Source: JACKFE01 sp050248735
GTDB lineage: Bacteria > Nitrospirota > Nitrospiria > Nitrospirales > UBA8639
Reading direction: 5' to 3'
Length of the DNA stretch: 64,000 nt
Assembly (NCBI GenBank): GCA_050248735.1
Contig: JBFWRU010000002.1
Coordinates: 186,001-250,000, forward strand
This document shows positions 46,590 through 54,340 of this stretch, piece by piece; the stretch's first letter is position 1, and each line of letters begins with the position of its first letter. A program made the position numbers and the translations under genes. Below the pieces are notes generated by a model, which saw only the letters and a list, made by a program, of their open reading frames with translations, had not been told where the DNA came from and searched no databases.

Positions 46590-46850
46590 ATGCTGATTTT
46601 AACAAGAAAAAAAGATGAAGCGATTCGACTTGGAGAAGATATCCGAATTGTGTTGGTGCAAATCAAAGGAGGCCAAGTCCGTATCGGAATCGAATGTCCT
46701 TCCAGCATTCGTGTGCTTCGTGAAGAACTGTATGAGGCTGTGCGTCAGGAAAATCTGAAAGCCCTGTCGTCCAATCCTTCCCTTGTGAACGCTCTCCCCA
46801 CACGAAAAAAACCTCAACCTGAACTCTCGCCACCTTCTAGTTCCGGATAA
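46590..46850 (+). CDS. csrA: Translational regulator CsrA
   Basis: CsrA represses translation by binding GGA-containing leaders, in this pairing classically the flagellin mRNA, and is antagonised by FliW. The core MLILTRKKDEAIRLG through VRIGIE and R44-EE is intact. At 86 residues it has a Ser/Pro-rich C-terminal extension beyond the usual size of about 60-75. AAGGAAGG at 46578-46585 selects ATG 46590. Confidence 0.95.
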   Translation: MLILTRKKDEAIRLGEDIRIVLVQIKGGQVRIGIECPSSIRVLREELYEAVRQENLKALSSNPSLVNALPTRKKPQPELSPPSSSG

Positions 46851-47068
46851 AAGAAAAGGGAGATCGGTTACTTCGGTTCCGCAGAGTCAAGGTTGTGTTC
46901 TCGTCATCGAACCCGGTTCAATTGGTCTGGCTACAGAGTCGTAAGAGGATTTCGGCCGAAACGCCTGAACAAAGCGCTCTGCATGTGGATGGCAGATGGT
47001 GGGAATGTCCGTTAATCCAGAGGGATTTTTTCCACTGCCCCGATTTCACATATCAGGCAGGGAAAGCT

Positions 47069-47084
47069 TGGCATGCAAGTTGCT
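47069..47084 (+). promoter_or_regulatory. Sigma54 (RpoN) -24/-12 promoter of the sugar cluster
   Basis: TGGCAT, five bases, TTGCT has the invariant GG and GC ten bases apart and matches the consensus at nearly every position. It lies 48 bases before the epimerase ATG, in a 282-base gap otherwise empty of genes. A perfect palindrome GAAACGTTTC (47095-47104) covers the expected start site. It suggests that the sugar cluster is expressed with the flagellar genes. Confidence 0.78.
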
Positions 47085-47132
47085 GATATATTTTGAAACG
47101 TTTCATTATTTCTGAATGGAGTAGGTCAAGAG

Positions 47133-48068
47133 ATGAGTAAAGTTTTGATCACAGGGGGCGCAGGATATATTGGTTCGGTCTTAACGGGCGAATTATTACG
47201 ACGCGGACATGTGGTGACGGTGCTCGATAATTTTCTTTACCGGCAAACAAGCCTTTTAGACCTTTGTGCGAATCGGAATTTTCATTTGATCCGTGGGGAC
47301 TGTCGGGACGATCGTGTGTTCAGTGGCTTGGTGAAAGAGGCGGATTGCATTATTCCTTTGGCAGCCCTGGTGGGAGCACCTTTGTGTGCGCAGGATTCCA
47401 CCGGTGCCTGGTCCACGAATTTTGAAGCGATCAGAAGTCTTTGTAAAATCGTAACATCATCACAGCAAATTATTTTTCCTGTTACGAACAGCGGCTATGG
47501 TATTGGCGAATCAGGGAAATATTGTACGGAAGATACTCCGTTGCGTCCCATCAGTCTGTATGGAGAGACGAAAGTCCGTGCAGAGGAAATTGTTTTGGGG
47601 CGTGAAAATTCCATCACATTGAGATTAGCCACGGTGTTCGGGGCCTCTCCTCGGATGCGGGTTGATTTATTGGTAAATCATTTTGTCTACCGTGCTGTGT
47701 ATGATCAGGCCGTTGTGGTATTTGAAGGGCAGTTTAAGCGTAATTATATTCATGTGCGTGACGTAGCCAAGGCATTCGTCCATTCGTTGGACCAATTCCC
47801 ATTGATGAAGGGGAAGCCCTATAACGTGGGGTTGGATCAAGCGAATCTTTCCAAAATAGAATTGTGTCAGGAAATTCAAAAAGTGATTCCTCAGTTTGTC
47901 TTTTTTGAAGCGCCAATCGGGGAAGATCCGGATAAGCGAGACTATATTGTTTCCAATGCCAGAATCTTAGCCACCGGTTTTCTGCCTGACTGGACTGTTG
48001 AGGAGGGGGTCCGAGAATTGGAGAAATGTTACCGAATCATTGGCAAAGGTACATATGGGAATATGTGA
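47133..48068 (+). CDS. NAD-dependent epimerase/dehydratase (extended SDR)
   Basis: The 311-residue protein is an extended short-chain dehydrogenase acting on nucleotide sugars. The NAD-binding glycine motif is GGAGYIG, and the catalytic pair is the YxxxK in YGETK, with NSGYG preceding it. The substrate cannot be read from the sequence. With a heptose kinase and nucleotidyltransferase next to it, a GDP-heptose 4,6-dehydratase, epimerase or reductase role is plausible. It is the first gene behind the sigma54 promoter. Confidence 0.85.
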   Translation: MSKVLITGGAGYIGSVLTGELLRRGHVVTVLDNFLYRQTSLLDLCANRNFHLIRGDCRDDRVFSGLVKEADCIIPLAALVGAPLCAQDSTGAWSTNFEAIRSLCKIVTSSQQIIFPVTNSGYGIGESGKYCTEDTPLRPISLYGETKVRAEEIVLGRENSITLRLATVFGASPRMRVDLLVNHFVYRAVYDQAVVVFEGQFKRNYIHVRDVAKAFVHSLDQFPLMKGKPYNVGLDQANLSKIELCQEIQKVIPQFVFFEAPIGEDPDKRDYIVSNARILATGFLPDWTVEEGVRELEKCYRIIGKGTYGNM

Positions 48069-48205
48069 TGCCTCATGTTTTATTTCTTTTCTGTTGAAGG
48101 CATGTTGAATAGACCATTCCCTTTACAACGTACCTACTTCATGTGTGGCAAGCTCGACGTTGTTGTTTGAGAGGGGAAGCCTCTTGATATGATCTGGTTG
48201 GGCGT

Positions 48206-48913
48206 ATGATGAGAGCTGTGATTCTGGCTGGAGGGATGGGGACCCGGCTACGCTCAATTGTGTCCGATCGACCGAAAGTGATGGCCGAAATCGAAGGCCG
48301 TCCCTTTATCGAATGGCTGGTCTTGTCTCTCCGGCAAAGTGGAATCCGACACATTCTTCTCTCAATCGGATATCTGGGACAATCCATCGTGGATTATTTT
48401 CATGACGGAAAAGATTGGGGGATCTCGATCGAGTATTCAGTTGAACGTACTCCAATGGGAACAGGTGGGGGTCTTCGAGAATGCCTTCCCTTGCTGAGCG
48501 AAGGGCCGGTACTCGTTTTGAACGGGGATTCTTATTGTGGCGTGAATTACCGGGCGTACATGGATTGGTATGGGAAACGGGAAAGAGCGGGCTCGTTGGT
48601 ATTGGCTAGAGTGCCCCAGCCGGGGAGATTTGGGCAGGTTGAGATAAGCAGTGGAGGTGAAATTTGCCGTTTTCAGGAAAAAGGATTAACAACGGAAAGC
48701 CGTTGGATCAATGCGGGGGTGTATATTTTTTCCCATCGCGTACTTCAGGATATTCCCCGGAAAGGACCGGTTTCCCTGGAAAGGGATATTTTGCCAAAAT
48801 GGGTCGATCGTGGTTTGTGGGGTTTTCCGAGTTCCGGAGAGTTCGTTGACCTGGGGACCCCTGAAGGATTCATAGAAACACAAAAGTTATTTTCCACTCG
48901 GTCCCTCCCTTGA
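48206..48913 (+). CDS. hddC: Sugar-1-phosphate nucleotidyltransferase, HddC-like
   Basis: The 235-residue protein has the nucleotidyltransferase signature LAGGMGTRLR, nine residues, then PK, and the metal-binding LNGDS. Size and sequence are closest in pattern to D-glycero-alpha-D-manno-heptose 1-phosphate guanylyltransferase. A heptose-7-phosphate-type kinase follows at 49228, which supports the GDP-heptose reading. The isomerase and phosphatase of that pathway (GmhA, GmhB) are not in the window. The exact sugar is inferred. Confidence 0.78.
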   Translation: MMRAVILAGGMGTRLRSIVSDRPKVMAEIEGRPFIEWLVLSLRQSGIRHILLSIGYLGQSIVDYFHDGKDWGISIEYSVERTPMGTGGGLRECLPLLSEGPVLVLNGDSYCGVNYRAYMDWYGKRERAGSLVLARVPQPGRFGQVEISSGGEICRFQEKGLTTESRWINAGVYIFSHRVLQDIPRKGPVSLERDILPKWVDRGLWGFPSSGEFVDLGTPEGFIETQKLFSTRSLP

Positions 48914-48929
48914 CCGAACTTCATTATTA

Positions 48930-49000
48930 TTGCCTACCATTCGTCTGTCCCGAACATCCGCTTGTTCCTTTTCGGGCAGGAAAATTTTCCTTGTAGGCAA
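48930..49000. repeat. Nested inverted repeats forming a possible branched structure
   Basis: Outer arms TTGCCTAC (48930-48937) and GTAGGCAA (48993-49000) are perfectly complementary. Inside lie a hairpin CCCGAACA...TGTT...CGGG (48949-48976, one bulge) and a perfect 14-base palindrome AGGAAAATTTTCCT (48978-48991). Six A follow, so it is not a + strand terminator. Read on the minus strand, the T-run precedes the stem, so it is not a minus-strand terminator either. A folded RNA, REP-like element or protein site are all possible. Confidence 0.5.
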
Positions 49001-49119
49001 AAAAGTCCTATGGTTGGGATCCCTTCCATCCCATTCAATGAACGAGACCTTTTGCTTAATCCCTTTAGGCCTTACTAGTATTCGCACGATCCTTTCGATC
49101 TATCTGTCAATGAAGTAGG

Positions 49120-49135
49120 TGGTCCGAAATTTGCC
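49120..49135 (+). promoter_or_regulatory. Weak sigma54-like site upstream of the heptose kinase
   Basis: TGGTCC, five bases, TTGCC keeps the GG and GC pairs at the right ten-base spacing but misses two bases of the -24 element. It lies 92 bases before the kinase start. Confidence 0.25.
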
Positions 49136-49227
49136 TTTATGTTCAATTGTTGAGGTGTAAGGTACCAATGACCAGAGTCAAACTAGCTAAACGCACACCT
49201 TGTTAAACGGATCAGGCAGTATCCCGG

Positions 49228-50286
49228 ATGATTATTAGCCGCACTCCTTTTCGTATTTCATTGTTTGGCGGGGGAACGGACTATCCTGTCTGGTATCGAA
49301 AGCATGGCGGGATTGTATTAGCCGCCACAATTGACAAATATTGTTATCTCAGTTGCCGGTATCTCCCTCCGTTTTTTGAGCATCGCATTCGTATCGTGTA
49401 TTCAAAAATTGAAAGTTGTCAGCATGTTGAGGATATTCAGCATCCTGCCGTTCGGGAAATCCTCAAATCCCTGAATGTTAAACAAGGAATCGAAATTCAT
49501 CACGACGGGGATCTGCCGGCCCGTAGCGGCATGGGGACCAGTTCGGCATTTACTGTCGGACTGTTGAATGGATTGCATGCTCTTAAAGGTTACATGCCCA
49601 CTAAGCAGGAATTGGCTTTTGAAAGTATTCGGATTGAACAGGAGGTCTTAAAAGAAACCGTGGGTTCGCAAGATCAGGTTCTCGCAGCCTATGGGGGAGT
49701 CAATACGATCACCTTTATGACGAACGGCGAAATCTCGGTCACGCCGGTTGTTTTGTCGAGGGAACGCCTTCAAGAGCTTAATAGCCATTTAATGTTGTTT
49801 TATACCGGGCTGAAACGAACGGCTGCCAACGTGGCCGGAACGTATGTCAATGATTTGGAATCGCATAAGCGGCAGCTTCGAATTATGAAAGATTTGGTCC
49901 AGGAAAGTTTGTCGATTCTCAATGGAGGAAGCGATTTGCAGGAGTTGGGTGGACTGTTGCATGAGGCGTGGCTTTCGAAGCGTACCTTAAGCCCCTGGGT
50001 TTCCAATGCAGAGGTTGATTCGATGTATGAGCAGGCACAGCGAGCCGGCGCTCTTGGCGGAAAACTGACCGGAGCAGGCGGGGGGGGATTTCTGCTGTTG
50101 TTTGTTCCGCCTCATAAGCAGGCAGCGGTTCGGGAAGCGTTGAAAGACCTGTTATCCGTTCCCTTTAAGTTTGAATTTTCCGGGAGCCAGATTATTTTTT
50201 GCGACCGGGAAGAGGAGTACCTGCGAGAAGATGCTCTCCGAGAATGTGAAGGATCCAGGGTTTTCAAGGAAGTTCGCGTGGGATAA
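49228..50286 (+). CDS. hddA: GHMP-family sugar kinase, HddA-like heptose 7-phosphate kinase
   Basis: The 352-residue GHMP kinase begins with the HddA-type N-terminus (ISRTPFRISLFGGGTDYP). It has the ATP-binding loop LPARSGMGTSSAF and the third GHMP motif KLTGAGGGGFLL. In known pathways HddA phosphorylates D-glycero-D-manno-heptose 7-phosphate at C1, leading to GDP-heptose with HddC. The kinase and nucleotidyltransferase are therefore both present. Related kinases acting on fucose-type sugars are the main alternative. Confidence 0.82.
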   Translation: MIISRTPFRISLFGGGTDYPVWYRKHGGIVLAATIDKYCYLSCRYLPPFFEHRIRIVYSKIESCQHVEDIQHPAVREILKSLNVKQGIEIHHDGDLPARSGMGTSSAFTVGLLNGLHALKGYMPTKQELAFESIRIEQEVLKETVGSQDQVLAAYGGVNTITFMTNGEISVTPVVLSRERLQELNSHLMLFYTGLKRTAANVAGTYVNDLESHKRQLRIMKDLVQESLSILNGGSDLQELGGLLHEAWLSKRTLSPWVSNAEVDSMYEQAQRAGALGGKLTGAGGGGFLLLFVPPHKQAAVREALKDLLSVPFKFEFSGSQIIFCDREEEYLREDALRECEGSRVFKEVRVG

Positions 50287-50335
50287 ATAGGGTTTTGTCT
50301 TGTGAAGTGACAGGCGCATAACAAAAGGAATGGGT

Positions 50336-51484
50336 ATGAATTATCATATTGGGTTTGGTGATATTCGGATTGGAGATGTGGCTCGTAGATATCTGAATGA
50401 GGCCTTGTCGAGAAACTGGATTTCTGAGGGACCCAATGTTCAGCTTATGGAAAGAAAGTTTGCCGAACTGTTTGGATGCCGTCATGCCATAGCCACAAGT
50501 TCAGGAACCGACGCAGGAATGGTGGCGATGAGCGCACTGTTGGATCTTGGGGCCGAGCGGGGTGATGAGGTCATCACTCCAGCCTTGGGGTTCACTGCTA
50601 CCGCAAATTGTATCTTAGCATCCGGGTTACGCCCTGTCTTTGTCGATGTAGAACTTGAAACGCTCAATATGCACCCTGCCTTAATTGAATCTGCCATTAC
50701 GCCTCGAACCCGTGCCATACAAGTTGTGCATACCATGGGAAAACCTTGTGCCATGAAGGCCATTCTGGATATTGCCACACGGCATGGATTGTCGGTCATT
50801 GAAGATGCCTGTGAGGCGCATGGAGCAAAATTGAACGGCCGGGTAGTTGGCAGTTTCGGGTTAATGGGAATTTTTAGTTTTTATGCCGCTCATCTTATCT
50901 GCAGTGGAGAAGGTGGAATGATCGTCACCAATGATTCTCAGGTGTTCGATCTTTGTCGGTCTGTACGAACACATGGGCGTCGTGGTGGGGAGTTATATTT
51001 TCATTTTGACCGGGTAGGATATAACTCGAAGATGAATGATCTGGAGGCCGCTGTCGGACTCGAAGGTATCGAAAATTTCAATCACACATTCGCCACCAGA
51101 CGGGCGCTCCTTCTGACTCTGCAAGAACAACTCCAGCCGTTGGAGGATGAGGTGATTCTCTATCGTGATGGTCCAGGAGAAATGATTTGTCCTCATGCTT
51201 TTCCTCTCGTTTTACGTAAAGATACGGCTAGTATTAATGACCTATACCATCATTTAGAAGGCCGCGGGATTCAATGTAAAACGCTGTTTGGGTCCTTGCC
51301 GACCCAACATAAAGCGTTTGAATTCTTAGGGCATCGCCTGGGACAATTTCCTGTGGCTGAACGAATTGGGAGAACCGGCCTTCATTTCGGAATACACCAA
51401 TACCTGCAACGGGAAGATCTGGAATATATTCACACTTCAATTGCAAATTTCTTTTCCCAAAAGAGTTCAAGGAAAGCCTGCTAA
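50336..51484 (+). CDS. DegT-fold PLP enzyme with His at the lysine position; ColD/E1-like 3-dehydratase
   Basis: The 382-residue protein belongs to the DegT/DnrJ/EryC1 family. In ordinary aminotransferases of this family the motif SFxxxK...GEGG holds the lysine that binds PLP. Here it reads SFYAAHLICSGEGG and position 186 is His. The same replacement defines ColD and E1/RfbH, which use free PMP to remove the C3 hydroxyl of 4-keto sugars. The cofactor Asp (D157 in VIEDACEAHG) is kept. I see no E1-type iron-sulfur cysteine cluster, so ColD-like chemistry is the better guess. AAGGA at 50325-50329 selects ATG 50336. Alternative: an inactive aminotransferase. Confidence 0.82.
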   Translation: MNYHIGFGDIRIGDVARRYLNEALSRNWISEGPNVQLMERKFAELFGCRHAIATSSGTDAGMVAMSALLDLGAERGDEVITPALGFTATANCILASGLRPVFVDVELETLNMHPALIESAITPRTRAIQVVHTMGKPCAMKAILDIATRHGLSVIEDACEAHGAKLNGRVVGSFGLMGIFSFYAAHLICSGEGGMIVTNDSQVFDLCRSVRTHGRRGGELYFHFDRVGYNSKMNDLEAAVGLEGIENFNHTFATRRALLLTLQEQLQPLEDEVILYRDGPGEMICPHAFPLVLRKDTASINDLYHHLEGRGIQCKTLFGSLPTQHKAFEFLGHRLGQFPVAERIGRTGLHFGIHQYLQREDLEYIHTSIANFFSQKSSRKAC

Positions 51485-51533
51485 CACAGCAAAGATTCTG
51501 GTGAACGATTATGGATCGGGCAGGGAAGCGAGC

Positions 51534-52769
51534 ATGATGGAATCTGGCACTTTGGAATTTTCCAAGCGTGGTAAACGGTTAATTGGTCAGGAAATGTTTA
51601 AGATATTAGAACGTGCCAAGGACATGGAACGGCGTGGGCAACGAGTCTTTCACCTTGAGTTGGGTAATTCGAGTTTTCCCCCGCCTTCTGAGGTCACACA
51701 GGCCACGATAGACGCACTCATGAATGGAAAAGTCGGGTATGTTCCCTCGTCCGGCCATCCTGAACTTCGCATGGCACTGGCCAAGTACTATGGCGACCAG
51801 GGTTGCACGGGGATCACGGAAAACAATTTTGTGATCAGTCCAGCCAATCTGTTGATTAATCAAGTGTTGGATTTGATTGCCAATGGCGGAGACTCTGTCG
51901 TGGTCTTCACTCCGGCTTTTCCCACTTATTTGGCAGCCATAAACCATATTGGTCTGGTACCGAACCCGATTGCACTGGAAAAGGGAAATGGTTTCCATCT
52001 GACACGCCAAGTGGTTGACCAGGCCATTTCGCTTAAGCCTAAGGTCATTATCGTGAATTCCGCCAACAACCCTACCGGTGCCGTGTATACGCAAACGAGC
52101 TTAGAATATTTAATTCATCAATGTGCCCAACATGGGATTTGGGTATTGAGTGATGAAACATATGCGGAACTCTGTTATCGATGGCCATTTTGGAGCCTCA
52201 GCGCTTCAGAGTATGAACGGCTCATTGTGGTGTCCTCATTTTCCAAAGCCTACTCGATTCCAGGCTATCGAACGGGGTACGCCATCGCCAATCCCTTGGT
52301 GGCTGCGAAGCTGACACTTTCCTGTTCCACCTTGTTTTCCTGCTTGCCAATGTTTACTCAAGAGGGATGTGTTGCGGCACTTCAAGTGGGGGAAGCCTAT
52401 TTGCATGATGTGCGTACTCACTATTCACGCATGACCGAGAAATGTGCAGATTTGATTAATCAATCGAACGTTCTCAGTTGTGCGGTACCAGATGCGGCTT
52501 TTTACCTTTTCATTCATATTCAAGACACTCATCTCAACGCACAGGAATTTTGTGAAAGGCTCTTGCAGGAACGCGAAACCGCTCTGACTCCAGGAAATAG
52601 TTTTGGGCCGGGTCTTGGCTCCTTTGTCCGGGCTTCGGTGAGTGGGCCGGAAGAAGACGTGCTGGAAGGTATCAGGCGTCTGGTGCATTTTGGCTTAGAG
52701 GCTCGCGAGACACCCTCCTGGTGGTCGGAGCACACCACACCATTCAAGAGGGTCGGCCATGCCGTCTAA
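51534..52769 (+). CDS. Class I/II PLP aminotransferase
   Basis: The 411-residue protein is a fold-type I aminotransferase. Typical motifs are NSANNPTGAVY, LSDETYAEL and the PLP lysine in SSFSKAYSIPGYRTGY. The open frame begins inside the previous gene; ATG 51534 after AGGGAAG gives the usual N-terminus. The amino acceptor is unknown. It could supply an amino sugar, a side-chain amino acid, or PMP for the neighbouring dehydratase. Its end overlaps the next gene by 11 bases. Confidence 0.85.
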   Translation: MMESGTLEFSKRGKRLIGQEMFKILERAKDMERRGQRVFHLELGNSSFPPPSEVTQATIDALMNGKVGYVPSSGHPELRMALAKYYGDQGCTGITENNFVISPANLLINQVLDLIANGGDSVVVFTPAFPTYLAAINHIGLVPNPIALEKGNGFHLTRQVVDQAISLKPKVIIVNSANNPTGAVYTQTSLEYLIHQCAQHGIWVLSDETYAELCYRWPFWSLSASEYERLIVVSSFSKAYSIPGYRTGYAIANPLVAAKLTLSCSTLFSCLPMFTQEGCVAALQVGEAYLHDVRTHYSRMTEKCADLINQSNVLSCAVPDAAFYLFIHIQDTHLNAQEFCERLLQERETALTPGNSFGPGLGSFVRASVSGPEEDVLEGIRRLVHFGLEARETPSWWSEHTTPFKRVGHAV

Positions 52770-54258
52770 GTTAGATCTGTTATTAGTCACTCCGCCTAGC
52801 CGGGCACAGGTCTATCAAGAGTTGAGCCATTCCCTCGCGGCGATTGAACCACCCGTATGGTCGGGCTTGCTGGCCACGTTTATCCGAAGACACGGATTTT
52901 CTGTGGAAATTTTGGATGCTGAAGCGCTTGGACTGACTCCAGAAGAAACCGCAAAAGAAATCTTGGAACGTCATCCGACCTTAACGGTATTTATGATTTA
53001 TGGACAACAACCCTCCGCATCAACCCAGTGCATGCCGGCAGGAAGACGTGTCTGCCAGTTGGTCAACGAAACGGGATCTATACGCACACTGGTGATTGGT
53101 ACCCATCCCTCAGCCTTACCCCAGCAAACCTTACGTGAAGAACCCTACCGCTATGTGTGTGAAGGAGAAGGTCCGTATACGGTGCTGGGACTTTTGAATG
53201 TCCTCAACTCCGGTGAAAACCGTCTTCATGAGGTTCCCGGCCTATGGTATCGGGAAAATGGACGGATTCACCATAACAGTCCGGCAACAAAGATTGCTGA
53301 GTTAGATCGTGAACTCCCCAGTCAGGCATGGGATTTACTGTCCATGACACGCTATCGTGCCCACAATTGGCATTGCTTCGATGATTTGGATAGTCGATTT
53401 GGTTATGCCTCGATTCAGACCAGTCTGGGTTGCCCCTATAAGTGCTCATTTTGTTGCATCAATGCCCCATTTGGCGGCGCGGGTATTCGGTATTGGAGTA
53501 GCGAATGCGTGATCCGGCAGATTGATGATCTCGTGAACACTTACGGAATCACCAATATTAAAATTCCCGACGAAATGTTTGTTCTTAATCGACGGCATGT
53601 AATAAGCCTGTGTGACGCAATTATTGAACGGGGGTATCGGCTGAATATTTGGGCGTATGCCCGAGTCGATACCGTACAAGATGAGGTGTTGGCAAAACTT
53701 CGAGCGGCGGGATTCAGGTGGTTGGGTCTGGGTATTGAATCAGGGAGCCAGCATGTCCGTGATGGAGTGGAAAAGGGACGTTTTGGTAGTTCGGATATTC
53801 TACGAACGGTTGAGCGGATCAAAGCGCATGGTATTTATGTGGCGGCTAATTACATTTTCGGATTGCCGGATGATACCTACGCCAGCATGGAAGAAACGCT
53901 ATCACTTGCCATGGAATTAAATGCTGAATGGGCCAACTTTTATTGTGCGATGGCCTATCCCGGCTCTCCTCTACACCGCTTGGCACGCCAAGAGGGTTGG
54001 GCCCTTCCGGAAGATCCCGGCGGACCCGGGTGGTTAGGATATTCACAGCATAGCTATGACACCTTGCCGTTACCCACAGAAACGTTGACGGCCACTGAAG
54101 TATTGGATTTCCGGGATGCGGCTTTTACAAAATATTTTACGTCTCCTTCCTATTTGACACTTTTAGATGGAAAATTCGGGGAAAGAGTCCGACGCCATGT
54201 TGAGGACATGACTGCTCATACGATCCGACGACGGCATCATGAGAAAGTCGCAGTGTGA
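52759..54258 (+). CDS. B12-binding-type radical SAM enzyme
   Basis: The 499-residue protein has an N-terminal Rossmann-like cobalamin-binding region (about 1-150, VIGTHPSALPQQ at the usual cap position) and a radical SAM domain with the cluster motif CPYKCSFC (near residue 229) and GLGIESGS. Members methylate unactivated carbons or phosphinates, or rearrange sugars and cofactors; the substrate is not readable. Overlap with the aminotransferase gene and a purine-rich site before ATG 52759 imply coupling. A second enzyme of this type is at 56625. Confidence 0.88.
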   Translation: MPSKLDLLLVTPPSRAQVYQELSHSLAAIEPPVWSGLLATFIRRHGFSVEILDAEALGLTPEETAKEILERHPTLTVFMIYGQQPSASTQCMPAGRRVCQLVNETGSIRTLVIGTHPSALPQQTLREEPYRYVCEGEGPYTVLGLLNVLNSGENRLHEVPGLWYRENGRIHHNSPATKIAELDRELPSQAWDLLSMTRYRAHNWHCFDDLDSRFGYASIQTSLGCPYKCSFCCINAPFGGAGIRYWSSECVIRQIDDLVNTYGITNIKIPDEMFVLNRRHVISLCDAIIERGYRLNIWAYARVDTVQDEVLAKLRAAGFRWLGLGIESGSQHVRDGVEKGRFGSSDILRTVERIKAHGIYVAANYIFGLPDDTYASMEETLSLAMELNAEWANFYCAMAYPGSPLHRLARQEGWALPEDPGGPGWLGYSQHSYDTLPLPTETLTATEVLDFRDAAFTKYFTSPSYLTLLDGKFGERVRRHVEDMTAHTIRRRHHEKVAV

Positions 54259-54274
54259 TACAGGAGGGAATGAC

Positions 54275-54340
54275 ATGAATCCGGCTAAAATCTCAGAGGC
54301 TTACTCATGGGCAAGGAAATTAAAACAGGTGTTTCGATGA
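54275..54340 (+). CDS. 21-codon leader ORF coupled to the thiamine enzyme
   Basis: ATG 54275 has the strong site AGGAGGG (54262-54268) and opens a 21-residue ORF (MNPAKISEAYSWARKL...). Its TGA overlaps ATG 54337 of the next gene as ATGA. The good ribosome site belongs to this mini-ORF and not to the large gene, which suggests translational coupling. No homology recognised; it could also be chance. Confidence 0.4.
   Translation: MNPAKISEAYSWARKLKQVFR

Larger units (their letters stand above)
48914..49227. other. 314-base gap with a structured element
   Basis: No gene was found. It holds a nested inverted-repeat structure (48930-49000) and a weak sigma54-like site (49120-49135). Otherwise nothing is recognised. 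Confidence 0.5.

Noticed and set aside
48146..48166. TGGCAA followed by GTTG before the nucleotidyltransferase as a sigma54 promoter
   Set aside because: The -12 element reads GT, not GC, at the required ten-base distance from GG.
50336..51484. DegT-family gene as a dead aminotransferase
   Set aside because: Cofactor Asp, GEGG and overall length are intact, and the His replacement is exactly the one found in active 3-dehydratases.
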